Source: Acidobacteria bacterium 13_2_20CM_2_57_6 (GTDB lineage Bacteria > Acidobacteriota > Terriglobia > Acidiferrales > UBA7541). From it: DNA of 64,000 nt. The translations under genes were made by a program, and so were the position numbers. The notes beneath the pieces were generated by a model, which was not told where the DNA came from, did not search any database, and saw only the letters and a program-made list of their open reading frames with translations. The stretch covers positions 36,625-100,624 of the forward strand of contig MNEA01000086.1 of assembly GCA_001917435.1 (NCBI GenBank), read 5' to 3'. Shown here one piece after another: positions 28,401-37,983 of this stretch (its first letter is position 1; each line of letters begins with the position of its first letter).

Positions 28401-28957
28401 TTGCCTTTGCCGAAAACGTCGCGCAGGCGATAAGCATTTTCGCGCGCCTGATCGTATTTCTGATCGACGACTGCTTCGGTCACCGGTCCACGGAGGCAGG
28501 CTGACAGTGCGATCAAGCCTTTGCTGTGTTTAGCAAGCAGGTCGTAGTCGATGCGCGGTTTGTAATAGAAACCTTCAAGAAAGCCCGCAGAAACCAGTTT
28601 GATTAAGTTGTGATAGCCCTCCAGGGACTCACAGAGGAGCACAAGGTGATTGCTGCCGCGCATCCCCGGCTCGGCGTCGCCACGATCCGGGCCGTTGCCA
28701 CCGTTGGTCTTTTCGCCGCGCTCATGACGGCTGCCTTTGGCGACGTAAACTTCACACCCGATGATGGGCTTCACGTCGCGTTTGCTGGCTTCGTAGAAAA
28801 AATTAGCGGCAGCGAAAAGATTGCCGTGGTCGGTGATGGCCACCGCGGGCATTTTCTGGCGGGATGCTTCATCCAGGAGTTCGGAAGTTTCGCAAGCCCC
28901 GTCGAGCAGACTGTAATCCGTGTGAACGTGGAGATGCACGAACTGCGGTTGGCCCAT
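25454..28957 (-). CDS. dnaE: DNA polymerase III subunit alpha
   Basis: 1167 aa with PHP domain '[18 protein letters not shown]', '[24 protein letters not shown]', '[19 protein letters not shown]', '[32 protein letters not shown]'. Confidence 0.98.
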   Translation of the reverse strand: MGQPQFVHLHVHTDYSLLDGACETSELLDEASRQKMPAVAITDHGNLFAAANFFYEASKRDVKPIIGCEVYVAKGSRHERGEKTNGGNGPDRGDAEPGMRGSNHLVLLCESLEGYHNLIKLVSAGFLEGFYYKPRIDYDLLAKHSKGLIALSACLRGPVTEAVVDQKYDQARENAYRLRDVFGKGNFFLEIQDQGLPIEKDVNRDLVRLSKETGIPLVATNDCHYLHHDDAHAQEVLLCIQTGKTMSDTNRMKFQTDQFYFKSAVEMAQVFGEIPEALSRTVDIASRCNVKVERIPNPFPEFRVPEGHTSASYFESVVREGFAARIPQLERLAQQGFLRNSLAEYERRLTSEIEMIKKMRYEGYFLIVWDFIHYARAQDVPVGPGRGSAAGSLVSYALRITDVDPLQYNLLFERFLNPERVSMPDIDIDFCMRRRGELIEYVTQKYGRENVAQIITFGTMAAKAAVKDVGRAMDIPYGEVDRLAKLIPTTLGIELKDALEEAPQLKSAINSDERLKDLMAVALRLEGLSRHASTHAAGVVISPRPLTEVVPLYKSNREEITTQYDMNALERIGLLKMDFLGLTTLTVLHDTVRMIEQNRGAKIDIDSLALDDAETYKLFARGDTTAIFQFESHGMRDILRRYQPTRIEDLTALNALYRPGPIQGGMIDDFINRKQGKTKVSYELPQLQDILEETYGVILYQEQVMQIANRLASFSLGEADILRRAMGKKKKEEMAAQRAKFMTGCATNKIPEKKAERIFNLMEEFAGYGFNKSHSCAYALLAYQTAYLKTHYPVEFMAALLTSEAGNTEKVVKYINEARGMSISILPPDVNESDLYFTPVGESIRFGLAAIKNVGENTAKAIRESRLSQGEFKSLYDFCERIESRFLNKRVFESLIKSGAVDSLGPRESMLASVDDAVAALQRASRTRESGQHGLFGTAAAPAPTPFELREAVPWSEEERLASEYAMLGFYVSGHPLAKYASRLMDLKTVSLDQVEEQRNGKEITVAALIVGTRPMRSKKGARWAIFTIQDMTGVQELLAFPESFARVEAVLKPGNPLLLKVRVQVEEAGTRLSLQEARRLDEIAERATSSEIRVRIEMQALSEEALDRLEDLFAASPGLCQVVFELCSQDGSVAVLQAQQRVKGSPELVDAIREICGGSAVRKVPE

Positions 28958-29045
28958 GGAACTCCATTTTAGAACGCTGGGGCCCGTTTTGCATTACGCA
29001 TTGTGAGGTTTCCCACAGGCAGCACGGAATCGTCAGCCATGGCCG

Positions 29046-30560
29046 CTACCTCCGTCCGTGACTCTTCTTGCCAGAGGAAGCGCTCTTGCCGCGAGGTGCC
29101 CGGGCGATATGCTTCGCATGAGCCTTCGCAGGAACAGGCTTCCCCTTGGCAGCCTGTTTGGCTTCGGCCTTTGCGGCTGCGTGCTTCTTGTGAGCGGCGT
29201 CGCCCATGGCCGCGGCAGCATGAGCTTTGTCTGTGCCCTTTGCCTTCTTTTCCTTTTCTTTTTTCTTCGGCTGTTCCTTGATGCCGGAAAGCTTTCGCAG
29301 GATTTTTTCGCGCTCTTCTTTGGTCTTGCCGCGACCGGTGAGCTGCATGGCGAAGACCTGTTCGACGATAGCGTCGAACTTGGGCCCACGCACCATACCA
29401 AGAGCTTCGAGTTCGGTGGCCACAACCGGCAAAGCGTTGCGAATGGGTCGCCACTTGTTCAGAAAGGCGCGAATTTTCGAAAGCGCGGCCGATTTATTGG
29501 ACTCGGCCATAAGGTAGGCGATCTGGTCGAGCGGCATTTTTTCAAGAAACCGGAAAGCATCCACCGGGGCGTTCATTTTTCGTCCCAGAAGCTCTTTCTG
29601 GGCCTCCAGCGCTTCTTCTTCAAAACCAAGCGCCGCCTCCACTTCCGCTGAGCGGAATCCGGCTTTGGAAAGGACATTCGCCAATTCGCGATCCTTTAGC
29701 TTTCCAAGAATGGCAAGGAGCATCGGAGAGGCGAGACGTGGACGGAAGCCCGCCGTGAAGAGATCCTCGCGCACTTTCATGAGACGGGCGATGGCGTCGT
29801 ATGACGGATGCTTCTTGGCCAGCACGGGATTGACGGCCTCGAGAAGGTCGTGCTCTTCCCAAGCTTTCAGCACGACGGCTGGCCGCTCCTCGCGGGCGAG
29901 GGCGCGCAGTTCATCGCCGGCATCTTCCGGCGCAATGGTTTCCTGCAGGTTGCGCTCAATGGCCAGGTCGAACCATTCCTGGGTGCGCTGCTCGATCTTG
30001 AAGCCCATGCGCGCGGCGTAGCGCAAGACGCGCAACAGACGGACCGGCTGGTTAGTGAAACTATGAATGGTGAGCGCGCGAACCTCGGCCCGTTCGATGT
30101 CGGAGAGGCCGTTAGTGGGATCGAGCAGCAAGCCGCGCGAGGCCGGGTTCAGCGAAATGGCGATGGCGTTGAGGGAAAAATCGCGGCGCCGCAAATCCTC
30201 CATGATGGTCGACCAGCGAATCTCCGGGCGCGTTCCGGGACGAACATAATGATCGTCGCGGGCAGCGGAGATGCTGCCTTCGCAGTCGCCGGCAAAGAGC
30301 AGTTCGACGTGGCGAAACTTTTCATCTTCGTGAAGGATTTTGGCACCGCCCTTTTCGAGTTCGTGGGCAATCTTCGAGGGGTTTCCTTCCACGGTGAAGT
30401 CGAGATCGCGCAGCGAAGCGCCGGTTACGAGGTCGCGAACGGTTCCGCCCGTCAGATACACATTGAATCCCAGTGCGGCGGAAAGTTCCTGCACGCGCAG
30501 CATCACGGCTCGCTGCTCCGGCGAGAGCCGGCTTTCCAACAAAAACATATAGTCTGGCAT
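29046..30560 (-). CDS. tRNA nucleotidyltransferase/poly(A) polymerase family protein with Lys/Ala/His-rich C-terminal tail
   Basis: 'YLTGGTVRDLVTGASLRDLDFTVEGNPSKIAHEL..RRRDFSLNAIAISLN..LLDPTNGLSDIERAEVRALTIHSFTNQPVRLLRVLRYAARMGFKIE'. Confidence 0.92.
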   Translation of the reverse strand: MPDYMFLLESRLSPEQRAVMLRVQELSAALGFNVYLTGGTVRDLVTGASLRDLDFTVEGNPSKIAHELEKGGAKILHEDEKFRHVELLFAGDCEGSISAARDDHYVRPGTRPEIRWSTIMEDLRRRDFSLNAIAISLNPASRGLLLDPTNGLSDIERAEVRALTIHSFTNQPVRLLRVLRYAARMGFKIEQRTQEWFDLAIERNLQETIAPEDAGDELRALAREERPAVVLKAWEEHDLLEAVNPVLAKKHPSYDAIARLMKVREDLFTAGFRPRLASPMLLAILGKLKDRELANVLSKAGFRSAEVEAALGFEEEALEAQKELLGRKMNAPVDAFRFLEKMPLDQIAYLMAESNKSAALSKIRAFLNKWRPIRNALPVVATELEALGMVRGPKFDAIVEQVFAMQLTGRGKTKEEREKILRKLSGIKEQPKKKEKEKKAKGTDKAHAAAAMGDAAHKKHAAAKAEAKQAAKGKPVPAKAHAKHIARAPRGKSASSGKKSHGRR

Positions 30561-30637
30561 TGCGCTCCTTCTGCTTCAGGGTGTCCGCGCTGACCGCCGC
30601 AGAGGCACCCGCAATGAGTTTCCCGGGGCCGGCCGCG

Positions 30638-31531
30638 CTATGCGCGCGGGTGATGCGCTTTATAAATCTGCTTCAACCGCTCCTCGACAACATGCGTGTA
30701 AATCTGTGTTGTGGAAATGTCGGCATGGCCGAGCATGAGCTGCACGGACCGCAGGTCCGCCCCGCGCTCAAGCAAGTGCGTGGCAAAGCTGTGCCGCAGC
30801 ATGTGAGGCGTAAGGGCCACGCGCAGATCGGCCAGCCGTCCATAAGCCGAAAGTATCTTCCAGACGCCTACGCGGCTCAATGGCGCCCCGCGGCGATTCA
30901 CGAATAACGCAGGACTGCCGGGTACTTTGCCAAGCAGCTTCGGCCTGGCATCCCGGAGATACCGTTCGACGATAGCCAGCGCCTTTTTGCCAACGGGCAC
31001 AATGCGTTCCTTGTCACCCTTGCCGATGCATCGAACGCAGCCAACCTTCGCATCCAGATCGCTGGTACGAAGACCGATGAGCTCGGACACGCGCAAACCG
31101 GTCGAGTACAGAACTTCCAGCATGGCGCGATCCCGCAAGCCGATGGGAGTTTTCACATCGGGCTGGTTGAGAAGGCGCTCGACCTCCTCGAGGCGAAGAT
31201 AGCCAGGTAAAGCACGATGGATCTTTGGCGATTCGAAATTCACCGACGGGTCTTCGCGAATGAGCTCGTGGATCTGCGCAAAACGGAAAAAGTTGCGCAA
31301 TGTAACCAAGTGCCGGGCCACCGTCTTACTTTCGAGCTTCTGACGATAGAGTCCCGCGAGGAAATCCACCAAATCGTCGCGGCTGACGGCTTCGAGCATT
31401 AGCTTGCGCTTGCGGGCAAACTCATCGAATTTCACGAGATCGCGGCGATAGGCCGACACCGTGTTCGAGGAAAGCCCCTTCTCCACCCGCACGTGGGTTA
31501 AAAACGACGAAATGGTTGCGGCGATTTCCAT
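30638..31531 (-). CDS. xerD: Tyrosine recombinase XerD-like
   Basis: SAM-like N-terminus; catalytic 'STGLRVSELIGLR', 'TPHMLRHSFATHLLERGADLRSVQLMLGHADISTTQIYTHV'. Confidence 0.94.
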   Translation of the reverse strand: MEIAATISSFLTHVRVEKGLSSNTVSAYRRDLVKFDEFARKRKLMLEAVSRDDLVDFLAGLYRQKLESKTVARHLVTLRNFFRFAQIHELIREDPSVNFESPKIHRALPGYLRLEEVERLLNQPDVKTPIGLRDRAMLEVLYSTGLRVSELIGLRTSDLDAKVGCVRCIGKGDKERIVPVGKKALAIVERYLRDARPKLLGKVPGSPALFVNRRGAPLSRVGVWKILSAYGRLADLRVALTPHMLRHSFATHLLERGADLRSVQLMLGHADISTTQIYTHVVEERLKQIYKAHHPRA

Positions 31532-33129
31532 CAGCTCCCCATATATCCGTCACCGGCGCCGGCAGCGCGCCGCGTGGCAATTCCATAGACTTCCTCGATC
31601 TCATGGCAGCGGAACAGCCAGGCAAGCGCCAGGTAAAGAGCGGTTGCTCCGAGGATCAGAGCAGCAAAAACAAGAAATTGCACCAGGAAGCGCGAGTGCA
31701 AGGCGAACCCCGTGTAATAATTCCCAAACCAGCAGGCGACACCCATAATTCCGGCGCACAAGGAAATTTTTGTAAACGAACGGAAAATATCCATCGTTCC
31801 CAGCGGGCCGTAGCGCAGCCGGAAAATAATAAAGAGCGCCAAGAAATCAAAGAACGTAGCCAGCGCCGTGGCCAGCGCCGGCCCGCCGTTCTGAACACGC
31901 TTAAAGAAGAATTCCAGGAAGACGACGTTCAGCACAATATTCAAAACAAGTGAGATGGAAGCGATGATGACGGGCGTCTTGGTGTCCCGCGTGGAGTAAA
32001 ACGCCGGGACGATTAATTTAACCGAGGCGAGGGCGGGAAGCCCGACCGCGTAATAGAGCAGCGCGCGGGCCGTCAGGCGCGTGGATTCCGCGACGAACTG
32101 GCCGTGTTGGAAGAGCACGCGGATGATCGGCTCGCGCAGGATCATCAAGCCGAGGGCCGCGGGAATGGTGATGAAAGCCACGATGCGGACCGAAAACGAC
32201 AGCGTTTTCTTCAGCGAATCATAATCCTTTGCGGCCGCTTGGTGAGACATCATCGGCAGAATAGCCGTGGCGACCGCAATGGCGTAGCCACCGAGCACCA
32301 ATTCCATGACCCGATCGGCGACGTAAAGCGCAGCGAGGCTTCCAGGCGGCATGCGCGCGGCGGTGGCAAACCGCGTATCGATCAATAGATTGATCTGGCC
32401 GATGCCGATTCCGAAAAGCCGCGGCAGCATCAGGCGGGCTACATCCCGAATTGCCGGGTGGGAAAACGAGATGCCAAACGTAAACTTCATCCCGCGGCGG
32501 ACCAGCGAGGGCACCTGAATCAGGAATTGCAGCACTCCGCCCACCAAAACGCCAATCGCAAGAGACTTGGCCGGGTCCCCTACATAATGCCAGACGATGC
32601 CAACCGAAAAGGCAATGGTGGACACGTTCAGCAATACCGGCGTAGCCGCGGGCAAACCAAAAACATGAAAGCAGTTGAGGATGCCCATGGCCAACGCCGC
32701 AAGGGCAATAAAAAACAGATAGGGAAAGATGATGCGGTTGAGGTCGACTGCCTCCGCGCGAGCCACATTTTCGCCGGAGAACAGCTGAACGACCGCAGGT
32801 GAAAAAACCATTCCCAAAATCGTAATCACCGCCACGACCAAAGAAAGGGTCCAGAACAGACGGTTCGCGAAATCCCAAACCTCTTCCTTGGACTTCTCCC
32901 GCATATAGGAGGTGAATACAGGGATGAAGGAAGCAGTCATGGACCCTTCGGCAACGAGACGGCGGAAGAGATTGGGTATACGATAGGCCAGCACGTACGC
33001 GTCGGCGGCAAAAGATGTGCCCAGCAGGAGGGTAATGCGCTGGTCGCGGACGTACCCTAGGACGCGGCTAGCGACGGTGACCAGGGAGATGATCGAAGCC
33101 GATTTGAGGATATGCTTTTTATCGGTCAA
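31531..33129 (-). CDS. murJ: Lipid II flippase MurJ (MviN)
   Basis: 'SLVTVASRVLGYVRDQRITLLLGTSFAADAYVLAYRIPNLFRRLVAEGSMTASFIPVFTSY', multi-TM, 532 aa. Confidence 0.95.
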   Translation of the reverse strand: MTDKKHILKSASIISLVTVASRVLGYVRDQRITLLLGTSFAADAYVLAYRIPNLFRRLVAEGSMTASFIPVFTSYMREKSKEEVWDFANRLFWTLSLVVAVITILGMVFSPAVVQLFSGENVARAEAVDLNRIIFPYLFFIALAALAMGILNCFHVFGLPAATPVLLNVSTIAFSVGIVWHYVGDPAKSLAIGVLVGGVLQFLIQVPSLVRRGMKFTFGISFSHPAIRDVARLMLPRLFGIGIGQINLLIDTRFATAARMPPGSLAALYVADRVMELVLGGYAIAVATAILPMMSHQAAAKDYDSLKKTLSFSVRIVAFITIPAALGLMILREPIIRVLFQHGQFVAESTRLTARALLYYAVGLPALASVKLIVPAFYSTRDTKTPVIIASISLVLNIVLNVVFLEFFFKRVQNGGPALATALATFFDFLALFIIFRLRYGPLGTMDIFRSFTKISLCAGIMGVACWFGNYYTGFALHSRFLVQFLVFAALILGATALYLALAWLFRCHEIEEVYGIATRRAAGAGDGYMGS

Positions 33130-33171
33130 AGGGCGGTGCTCCGTGGCCCTAACCCTAATGAAAACAACAAC

Positions 33172-33221
33172 TTGACAGGAAAAACGTGCTTAACATAACA
33201 TACATTTTGCCGATTGGCAAA
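33172..33221 (+). promoter_or_regulatory. Sigma70-like promoter with downstream inverted repeat (TTTGCC-GATT-GGCAAA)
   Basis: TTGACA at 33172-33177, 17-18 bp spacer, ATAACA/TAACAT at 33195-33201, then IR 33206-33221. Confidence 0.5.
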
Positions 33222-33253
33222 TTTCGGCCTTCCGGCACGGGAAACACGCCATC

Positions 33254-33748
33254 TTGAAGAATAAGCCCCCAGCCTCAACGCACAAGAAGGTTATTGTTGT
33301 GCTCGCCGACAAAAAGCCCTTGCGCGGCTACCTGAACCCTGTCCGTCTGGGGCAAGCCGATCCCCTAGACCTGCTGACGCCCGACGGGGAACACGTGGCC
33401 ATCCCCCTGGCACGCGTGCGGTCCGTTTATTTCGTGCGCGAGTTTTCCGACGACTTCGAACCCGAGCGCAAAGCCTTCCTCAGCCGGCCCAAGCTGGATG
33501 GCCTTTGGGTAAAGCTGCACTATAACGACGGAGAAACCTTGGAAGGTGTGGTTCCAAACGATTTGCTTTCGCTCCTCGATAACGGACTGCAAATCACTTC
33601 GCCCGACCTCAACTCTTCCACGGACCGCATCTTCGTTCCACGTGCTGCGCTTTCAGAAGTCACCGTTCTAGGCGTCGTAGGTGTCGCGCGCAGAAAGCCC
33701 GCCGCTGCTGCGGCCAGCGCTTCACAGCCTCGCCTTTTCAACGAGTAG
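33254..33748 (+). CDS. Conserved hypothetical protein
   Basis: 164 aa 'VIVVLADKKPLRGYLNPVRLGQADPLDLLTPDGEHVAIPLARVRSVYFVREF..DGETLEGVVPNDLLSLLDNGLQITSPDLNSSTDRIFVPRAALSEVTVLGVVG'. Confidence 0.75.
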   Translation: MKNKPPASTHKKVIVVLADKKPLRGYLNPVRLGQADPLDLLTPDGEHVAIPLARVRSVYFVREFSDDFEPERKAFLSRPKLDGLWVKLHYNDGETLEGVVPNDLLSLLDNGLQITSPDLNSSTDRIFVPRAALSEVTVLGVVGVARRKPAAAAASASQPRLFNE

Positions 33749-33827
33749 TCTCCGTCTCGGCTGTACTTCCCTCTTTCGCCTGTGCGAGACTCGCAGGCAG
33801 CCTCACCAAACATTCAGGAGCCTCTCC

Positions 33828-34865
33828 ATGAAACTTGCTGAAATCGCGCAGAAACTCGGATGCCGCCTGGAAGGCCCGCCCGAAATCGACATTCGCGGCG
33901 TCGCCGGCATCGAACATGCCGAAGCGGGGCAAATCACGTTCCTCGCGAATCGGCGCTATTTCCCTTTGCTGAAGACCACGCGCGCCTCTGCGATCCTGAT
34001 CGAAGAAGGAATTGCCCTGGATCGTGAGGCGTCCATGCCTGCCTTGGCCGCGTTGCGCTCATCGAATCCGTATCTCGCGTTTGCCCATGCGCTAGAGCTT
34101 TTTTATCAGCAGCCACGCTATGCGCCCGGGATTCATCCCACGGCAATCATCGCGAAAAGCGCAAAGATCGGTGAGGGAGCCCACGTCGGCCCCTACTGCT
34201 ACATCGACGAGGACGTCGAGATCGGCCGCAACGCCACGCTGCACAGTTTCGTCACCATCTATCGTGGCGCAAAGATTGGCGACAATTTTTTTGCCCATGC
34301 GCACGCCGTCGTGCGTGAATTCTGCCGCATCGGCAATCGCGTTATTCTGCAGAATGGCGTGGTCATCGGCGGAGACGGCTTGGGCTTCGCCAAGCAGAAA
34401 GACGGCACCTGGTACAAGATGACCCAGTCGGGCCCGGCCGTCCTCGAAGACGACGTCGAAGTGCAAGCCAACGCCTGCGTGGACCGCGCCACCGTCGGCG
34501 AAACCCGCATCGGCCGCGGCACCAAGCTCGATGATCTCGTGCTGATTGGCCACGCTTCGCAAGTAGGAGCGAACACTATGCTCTGCGGCCAAGTGGGCCT
34601 GGCCGGTTCCACCAAGGTCGGCAGCAACTGCATCCTTGCGGGCCAGGTAGGCACCGCCGGCCACCTGACCGTGGGCGACGGCGCCGTGATCACTGCGCAG
34701 AGCGGCGTTCCCAACGATGTCCCTCCGCGTTCGCTGTATTCCGGCTATCCCGCCGTCGAAAATCGCGAATGGCTAAAAACCATGGCGGCGTTAAACCGCC
34801 TTCCCGAACTTCAAAAGCGCGTCCGCGAACTCGAATCCCAACTCGACCTCCTCAAGCCCCGCTGA
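33828..34865 (+). CDS. lpxD: UDP-3-O-(3-hydroxymyristoyl)glucosamine N-acyltransferase
   Basis: Left-handed beta-helix hexapeptide repeats 'IHPTAIIAKSAKIGEGAHVGPYCYIDEDVEIGRNATLHSFVTIYRGAKIGDNFFAHAHAVV', 'NGVVIGGDGLGFA'. Confidence 0.95.
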   Translation: MKLAEIAQKLGCRLEGPPEIDIRGVAGIEHAEAGQITFLANRRYFPLLKTTRASAILIEEGIALDREASMPALAALRSSNPYLAFAHALELFYQQPRYAPGIHPTAIIAKSAKIGEGAHVGPYCYIDEDVEIGRNATLHSFVTIYRGAKIGDNFFAHAHAVVREFCRIGNRVILQNGVVIGGDGLGFAKQKDGTWYKMTQSGPAVLEDDVEVQANACVDRATVGETRIGRGTKLDDLVLIGHASQVGANTMLCGQVGLAGSTKVGSNCILAGQVGTAGHLTVGDGAVITAQSGVPNDVPPRSLYSGYPAVENREWLKTMAALNRLPELQKRVRELESQLDLLKPR

Positions 34866-34940
34866 CACACCTACTCTTGCCTTTCGGTTTTCTCTAGTTT
34901 CTGTACTCTAGTTTTCTTTTCACTCCCCCGCCCGTCATTT

Positions 34941-35200
34941 GCGTCTTGTGCGTGCCGGATGCTTTTGCGGGGTGCGTCTTGTGCGTCCCGGATGGGTCTA
35001 CGGGACCGAACGAAGCAGGCCGACTTTTTCTTTCCCGTTCGGTCCTCCGAACGGGTCGGCCTGCGAATGTGAGGAATCTCTCCGCTCTTACTTCTCATCC
35101 CCCCGCCCCTCATTTCGACCGCAGGGAGAAATCTCTCTTCTCTGGTTTCCCCTCCCCGCACTAGTCATTCCGAGCGAAGCGAGGAATCTCTCTTCTCTTT
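34941..35200 (+). repeat. Intergenic repeat-rich region (REP-like hairpins, 33-bp-spaced direct repeat, 'GAGGAATCTCTC' units)
   Basis: gcgtcttgtgcgtgccggatg (34941-34961) and gcgtcttgtgcgtcccggatg (34974-34994); hairpins at 35003-35064; 'gaggaatctctcc', 'gagaaatctctcttctct', 'gaggaatctctcttctct' units. Confidence 0.65.
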
Positions 35201-35385
35201 GCAATTTTCACATTCTAGTTTTCTACCTTCTAGTTTCCCCCTTCCCCAAATACTCTCTTAGTACCTTCCTCAGAATTTTCCGCGCCTCCTCGCAAGTGTT
35301 AGTGTTGCAGACAAAAGACTTACGAAACAGCTAAACCCTTTAAATGCAACACTTACACAAAACACGGGGGAGGGGAAAATTATTG

Positions 35386-36111
35386 TTAACTAGAAAGACC
35401 AGCGGGCCGCTGGTCCGGGGGCAAGGCTCCACCCATCGCTATGCGCAGGCGCTCGTTCAAGATGTCCCGCTCTTCCAGGGAATACTTGGAAGCATCAATC
35501 GGTTCGAGAAATTCGACCACAATTTCCCCGGGATGAATCACCAGCGAGTGTTTTTCCATCACTCGGTGCGCCCCAGCACACACCATCGGCACAATCGGCA
35601 CTCCTGCCTTGATGGCCATCATCACGGCACCTTTTTTGAACTCCTGCAGGCGCCCGTCCGGGCTGCGCGTGCCTTCGGGATAGATCAGGAGCGATTGCCC
35701 GCCCTTAAGAGCCTCCGTCGCCTTCTCCACGCTGGCAATCGCCGAATCGCGAGCGCTTCGATTGACAGGGATAAAATGTGCCGACCAAAATGCCTGTCCC
35801 ACGATCGGCCATTTGAAGAGCGATTCCTTTAAGAGAATCGCAATCCGGCGAGGGATGGCGCCGACAATTGCCGGCGCATCAGCCGAACTGGTATGGTTCG
35901 CGGCAAACAGGCACACGCCCGGAGGGATACGCTCCAGGCCTTTCACGCGAACCTTCACGCCAACGGCGCAGACAAAAAACATTACGCCCTTCACACCCGC
36001 CCAGTAAATCGGGTCCGGATCGCGCGTAATGAAGGTGTAGAGGAGCAGTGGCGGCCCCACGACTAGGATGTATAGCCATAAGAAAACGCCGATAAAAAGA
36101 GTGCGGAGCAT
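35386..36111 (-). CDS. 1-acyl-sn-glycerol-3-phosphate acyltransferase (PlsC-like)
   Basis: 'FAANHTSSADAPAI' (NHx4D), 'FIPVNRSARDSA', 'LLIYPEGTRSPDGRLQEFKKGAVMMAIKAGVPIVPM'. Confidence 0.93.
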   Translation of the reverse strand: MLRTLFIGVFLWLYILVVGPPLLLYTFITRDPDPIYWAGVKGVMFFVCAVGVKVRVKGLERIPPGVCLFAANHTSSADAPAIVGAIPRRIAILLKESLFKWPIVGQAFWSAHFIPVNRSARDSAIASVEKATEALKGGQSLLIYPEGTRSPDGRLQEFKKGAVMMAIKAGVPIVPMVCAGAHRVMEKHSLVIHPGEIVVEFLEPIDASKYSLEERDILNERLRIAMGGALPPDQRPAGLSS

Positions 36112-36177
36112 AGGCAGGTAAAACTCCCTCGAATCCCGCGTGGCCGGTCAAGCGAATCGTGGGCCGGCCGGCATTTT

Positions 36178-37983
36178 TTAACGAACCGCTGACGCACTGG
36201 TCTCCCCGCGAAGAATCCCCTCGCGAATGTGGCGCGCCTTCTCCCCTGCGTGGGCATCCTCGCCGACCACGTAAAGGGTTTCTTTGATTTCACCGAGCCG
36301 GAATTCGATGGTAATTTCTTTTTCCTCGCGCCGAATCCGCAGCTTCAGCAAATCGCCGGCCTTCTGCTCTTGCAGCCAGCGATTAACACGCCTGGGCACT
36401 TCGCCGCCATTCCAGTTCACGATGGCGTCTCCAGCCCTCAAGCCGGCCTGGGCTGCCGAACTTTCGGAATCCACCTTACTCACCACGAACCGGCCGTTCG
36501 GTTCGTGCTCCATGGAAAAACCAAGCGTCGGTCTGCGGCGTTCCACGGTGCGCAGAGCCAAGCCTGCCAGCGTCAGAATTTCCTGATAGGGAAATGAATC
36601 CGTCCCCGCAACGTATTTCCGGAAGAACTCTTCGAACGAGCTATCGGTGATTCTTTCCGCCGTCAAACGGACGTCCAGGCTATCTCGATACGTTTTTCCC
36701 TGCTTCGCAAAATTCATATTCAGCGAGCGCATGACATCATCGAGGCTCTTCCCGTTTCCGGTGCGGTCACGAATCAGAATGTCCAGCAAATCTCCCAGCA
36801 CTTGTCCCTTGGTGTAGTACGAAACGCTGAATTCCGGCTGATTGTAGAGTGGATATTTTTCAAGCCACGCATCCAGGCTGGACTGCTCCGCGCTTTGCCA
36901 GCGGTTGGCCGGCCGGCCTTCCAATTCGGTGATTTGTTCGCTGAGGTCCGCGTAAAACTGTTCCTTGCTCCAAATGCCGCTGCGCACAAGCGTATACGAA
37001 CCATAAGTATTCGTTACGCCTTCGGCAAACCACAAAACGCGCGTGTATTGCTCTTTCGAATCGTCCACAGGTTCCAGCGACGCGGGACGGATGCGCTTCA
37101 CATTCCACAGATGAAAAAATTCATGTGCCGCGACACTCGGCAAGTATTCATCGGAATACGTGCCAATGGCTGTCGAATTCGCGTGTTCCATGCCTCCACT
37201 GCCAGCACCTTTGCCAATGTGGAGAATAAACATGTAGCGTTCGAACGGCGCTCCCTCCATAAGCTTCAATTCGTACTTGCAGATGCGCCCCAAATCCTCT
37301 TCGACCTGTTTTTTGCTCCAGTTATCACCGTGAATCACAACCCAAATCTGCGGTTTGATTCCACTCAACGGAAACATTTCGAACTTCCCTGCCTCGATGG
37401 GCGCGTCGACGAGAGCGTCGTAGCTCTCGGCATTACCGCTGAACATTCGAGCCCCGCCCATCGACTCCATCAGCTGAATTATCGCACCGGCTGCTAGCCA
37501 TCCCGCGGGGACATCTGGCATCGCAAGGCGCACAGCTTCGGCACGCCGCTCCGCCACGTACATGAGAATCATCGCCGGATTGATAAAGGCATGCTCGGAA
37601 TTCAACTGCGACGCAAAAGGACCGGCCTCGTCCCAATAGGTGGCGTAAGAAATCTTGATCGTTCCCGTACCCTTAACCCGCCACGTTTGCTTGTCCAGCT
37701 TTTCGACAAACAATTTCTGAGAATCCGCAAAGGCCTCCACCTGCTGCACGTGGCTGCTAAAGTCGCGGACCTGGTAAAGCGCATTCCACGCGGGCACTCG
37801 AACGGCGACTTCACCGGCCACGTTGGGAATGGTCATTGTCACGTGGAAGAGATGCCTCTCCGGATGATCCAGAAGGACGGAGTATTGAATTGTCGCTTGT
37901 GCAGCAGCGCTGAATGTTAGGACCAATAGAAAGCACAGACTGGCGGGAACCAAGAGCCTGCCACGAGGAATAGAAAACGTCAC
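36178..37983 (-). CDS. M61 family (glycyl aminopeptidase-like) metallopeptidase with PDZ domain
   Basis: 'VAAHEFFHLWNVKRIRP' (HExxH-like), PDZ 'SESSAAQAGLRAGDAIVNWNGGEVPRRVNRWL'; GTG start at 37983 overlaps the mpl stop codon. Confidence 0.92.
   Translation of the reverse strand: MTFSIPRGRLLVPASLCFLLVLTFSAAAQATIQYSVLLDHPERHLFHVTMTIPNVAGEVAVRVPAWNALYQVRDFSSHVQQVEAFADSQKLFVEKLDKQTWRVKGTGTIKISYATYWDEAGPFASQLNSEHAFINPAMILMYVAERRAEAVRLAMPDVPAGWLAAGAIIQLMESMGGARMFSGNAESYDALVDAPIEAGKFEMFPLSGIKPQIWVVIHGDNWSKKQVEEDLGRICKYELKLMEGAPFERYMFILHIGKGAGSGGMEHANSTAIGTYSDEYLPSVAAHEFFHLWNVKRIRPASLEPVDDSKEQYTRVLWFAEGVTNTYGSYTLVRSGIWSKEQFYADLSEQITELEGRPANRWQSAEQSSLDAWLEKYPLYNQPEFSVSYYTKGQVLGDLLDILIRDRTGNGKSLDDVMRSLNMNFAKQGKTYRDSLDVRLTAERITDSSFEEFFRKYVAGTDSFPYQEILTLAGLALRTVERRRPTLGFSMEHEPNGRFVVSKVDSESSAAQAGLRAGDAIVNWNGGEVPRRVNRWLQEQKAGDLLKLRIRREEKEITIEFRLGEIKETLYVVGEDAHAGEKARHIREGILRGETSASAVR

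Noticed and set aside
27446-28504. 352-aa plus-strand ORF
   Set aside because: Antisense to the intact dnaE; no recognisable domain.
34939-35334. 131-aa plus-strand ORF downstream of lpxD
   Set aside because: Runs through hairpins and 'SEARNL'-type repeats; translation is repeat-derived.
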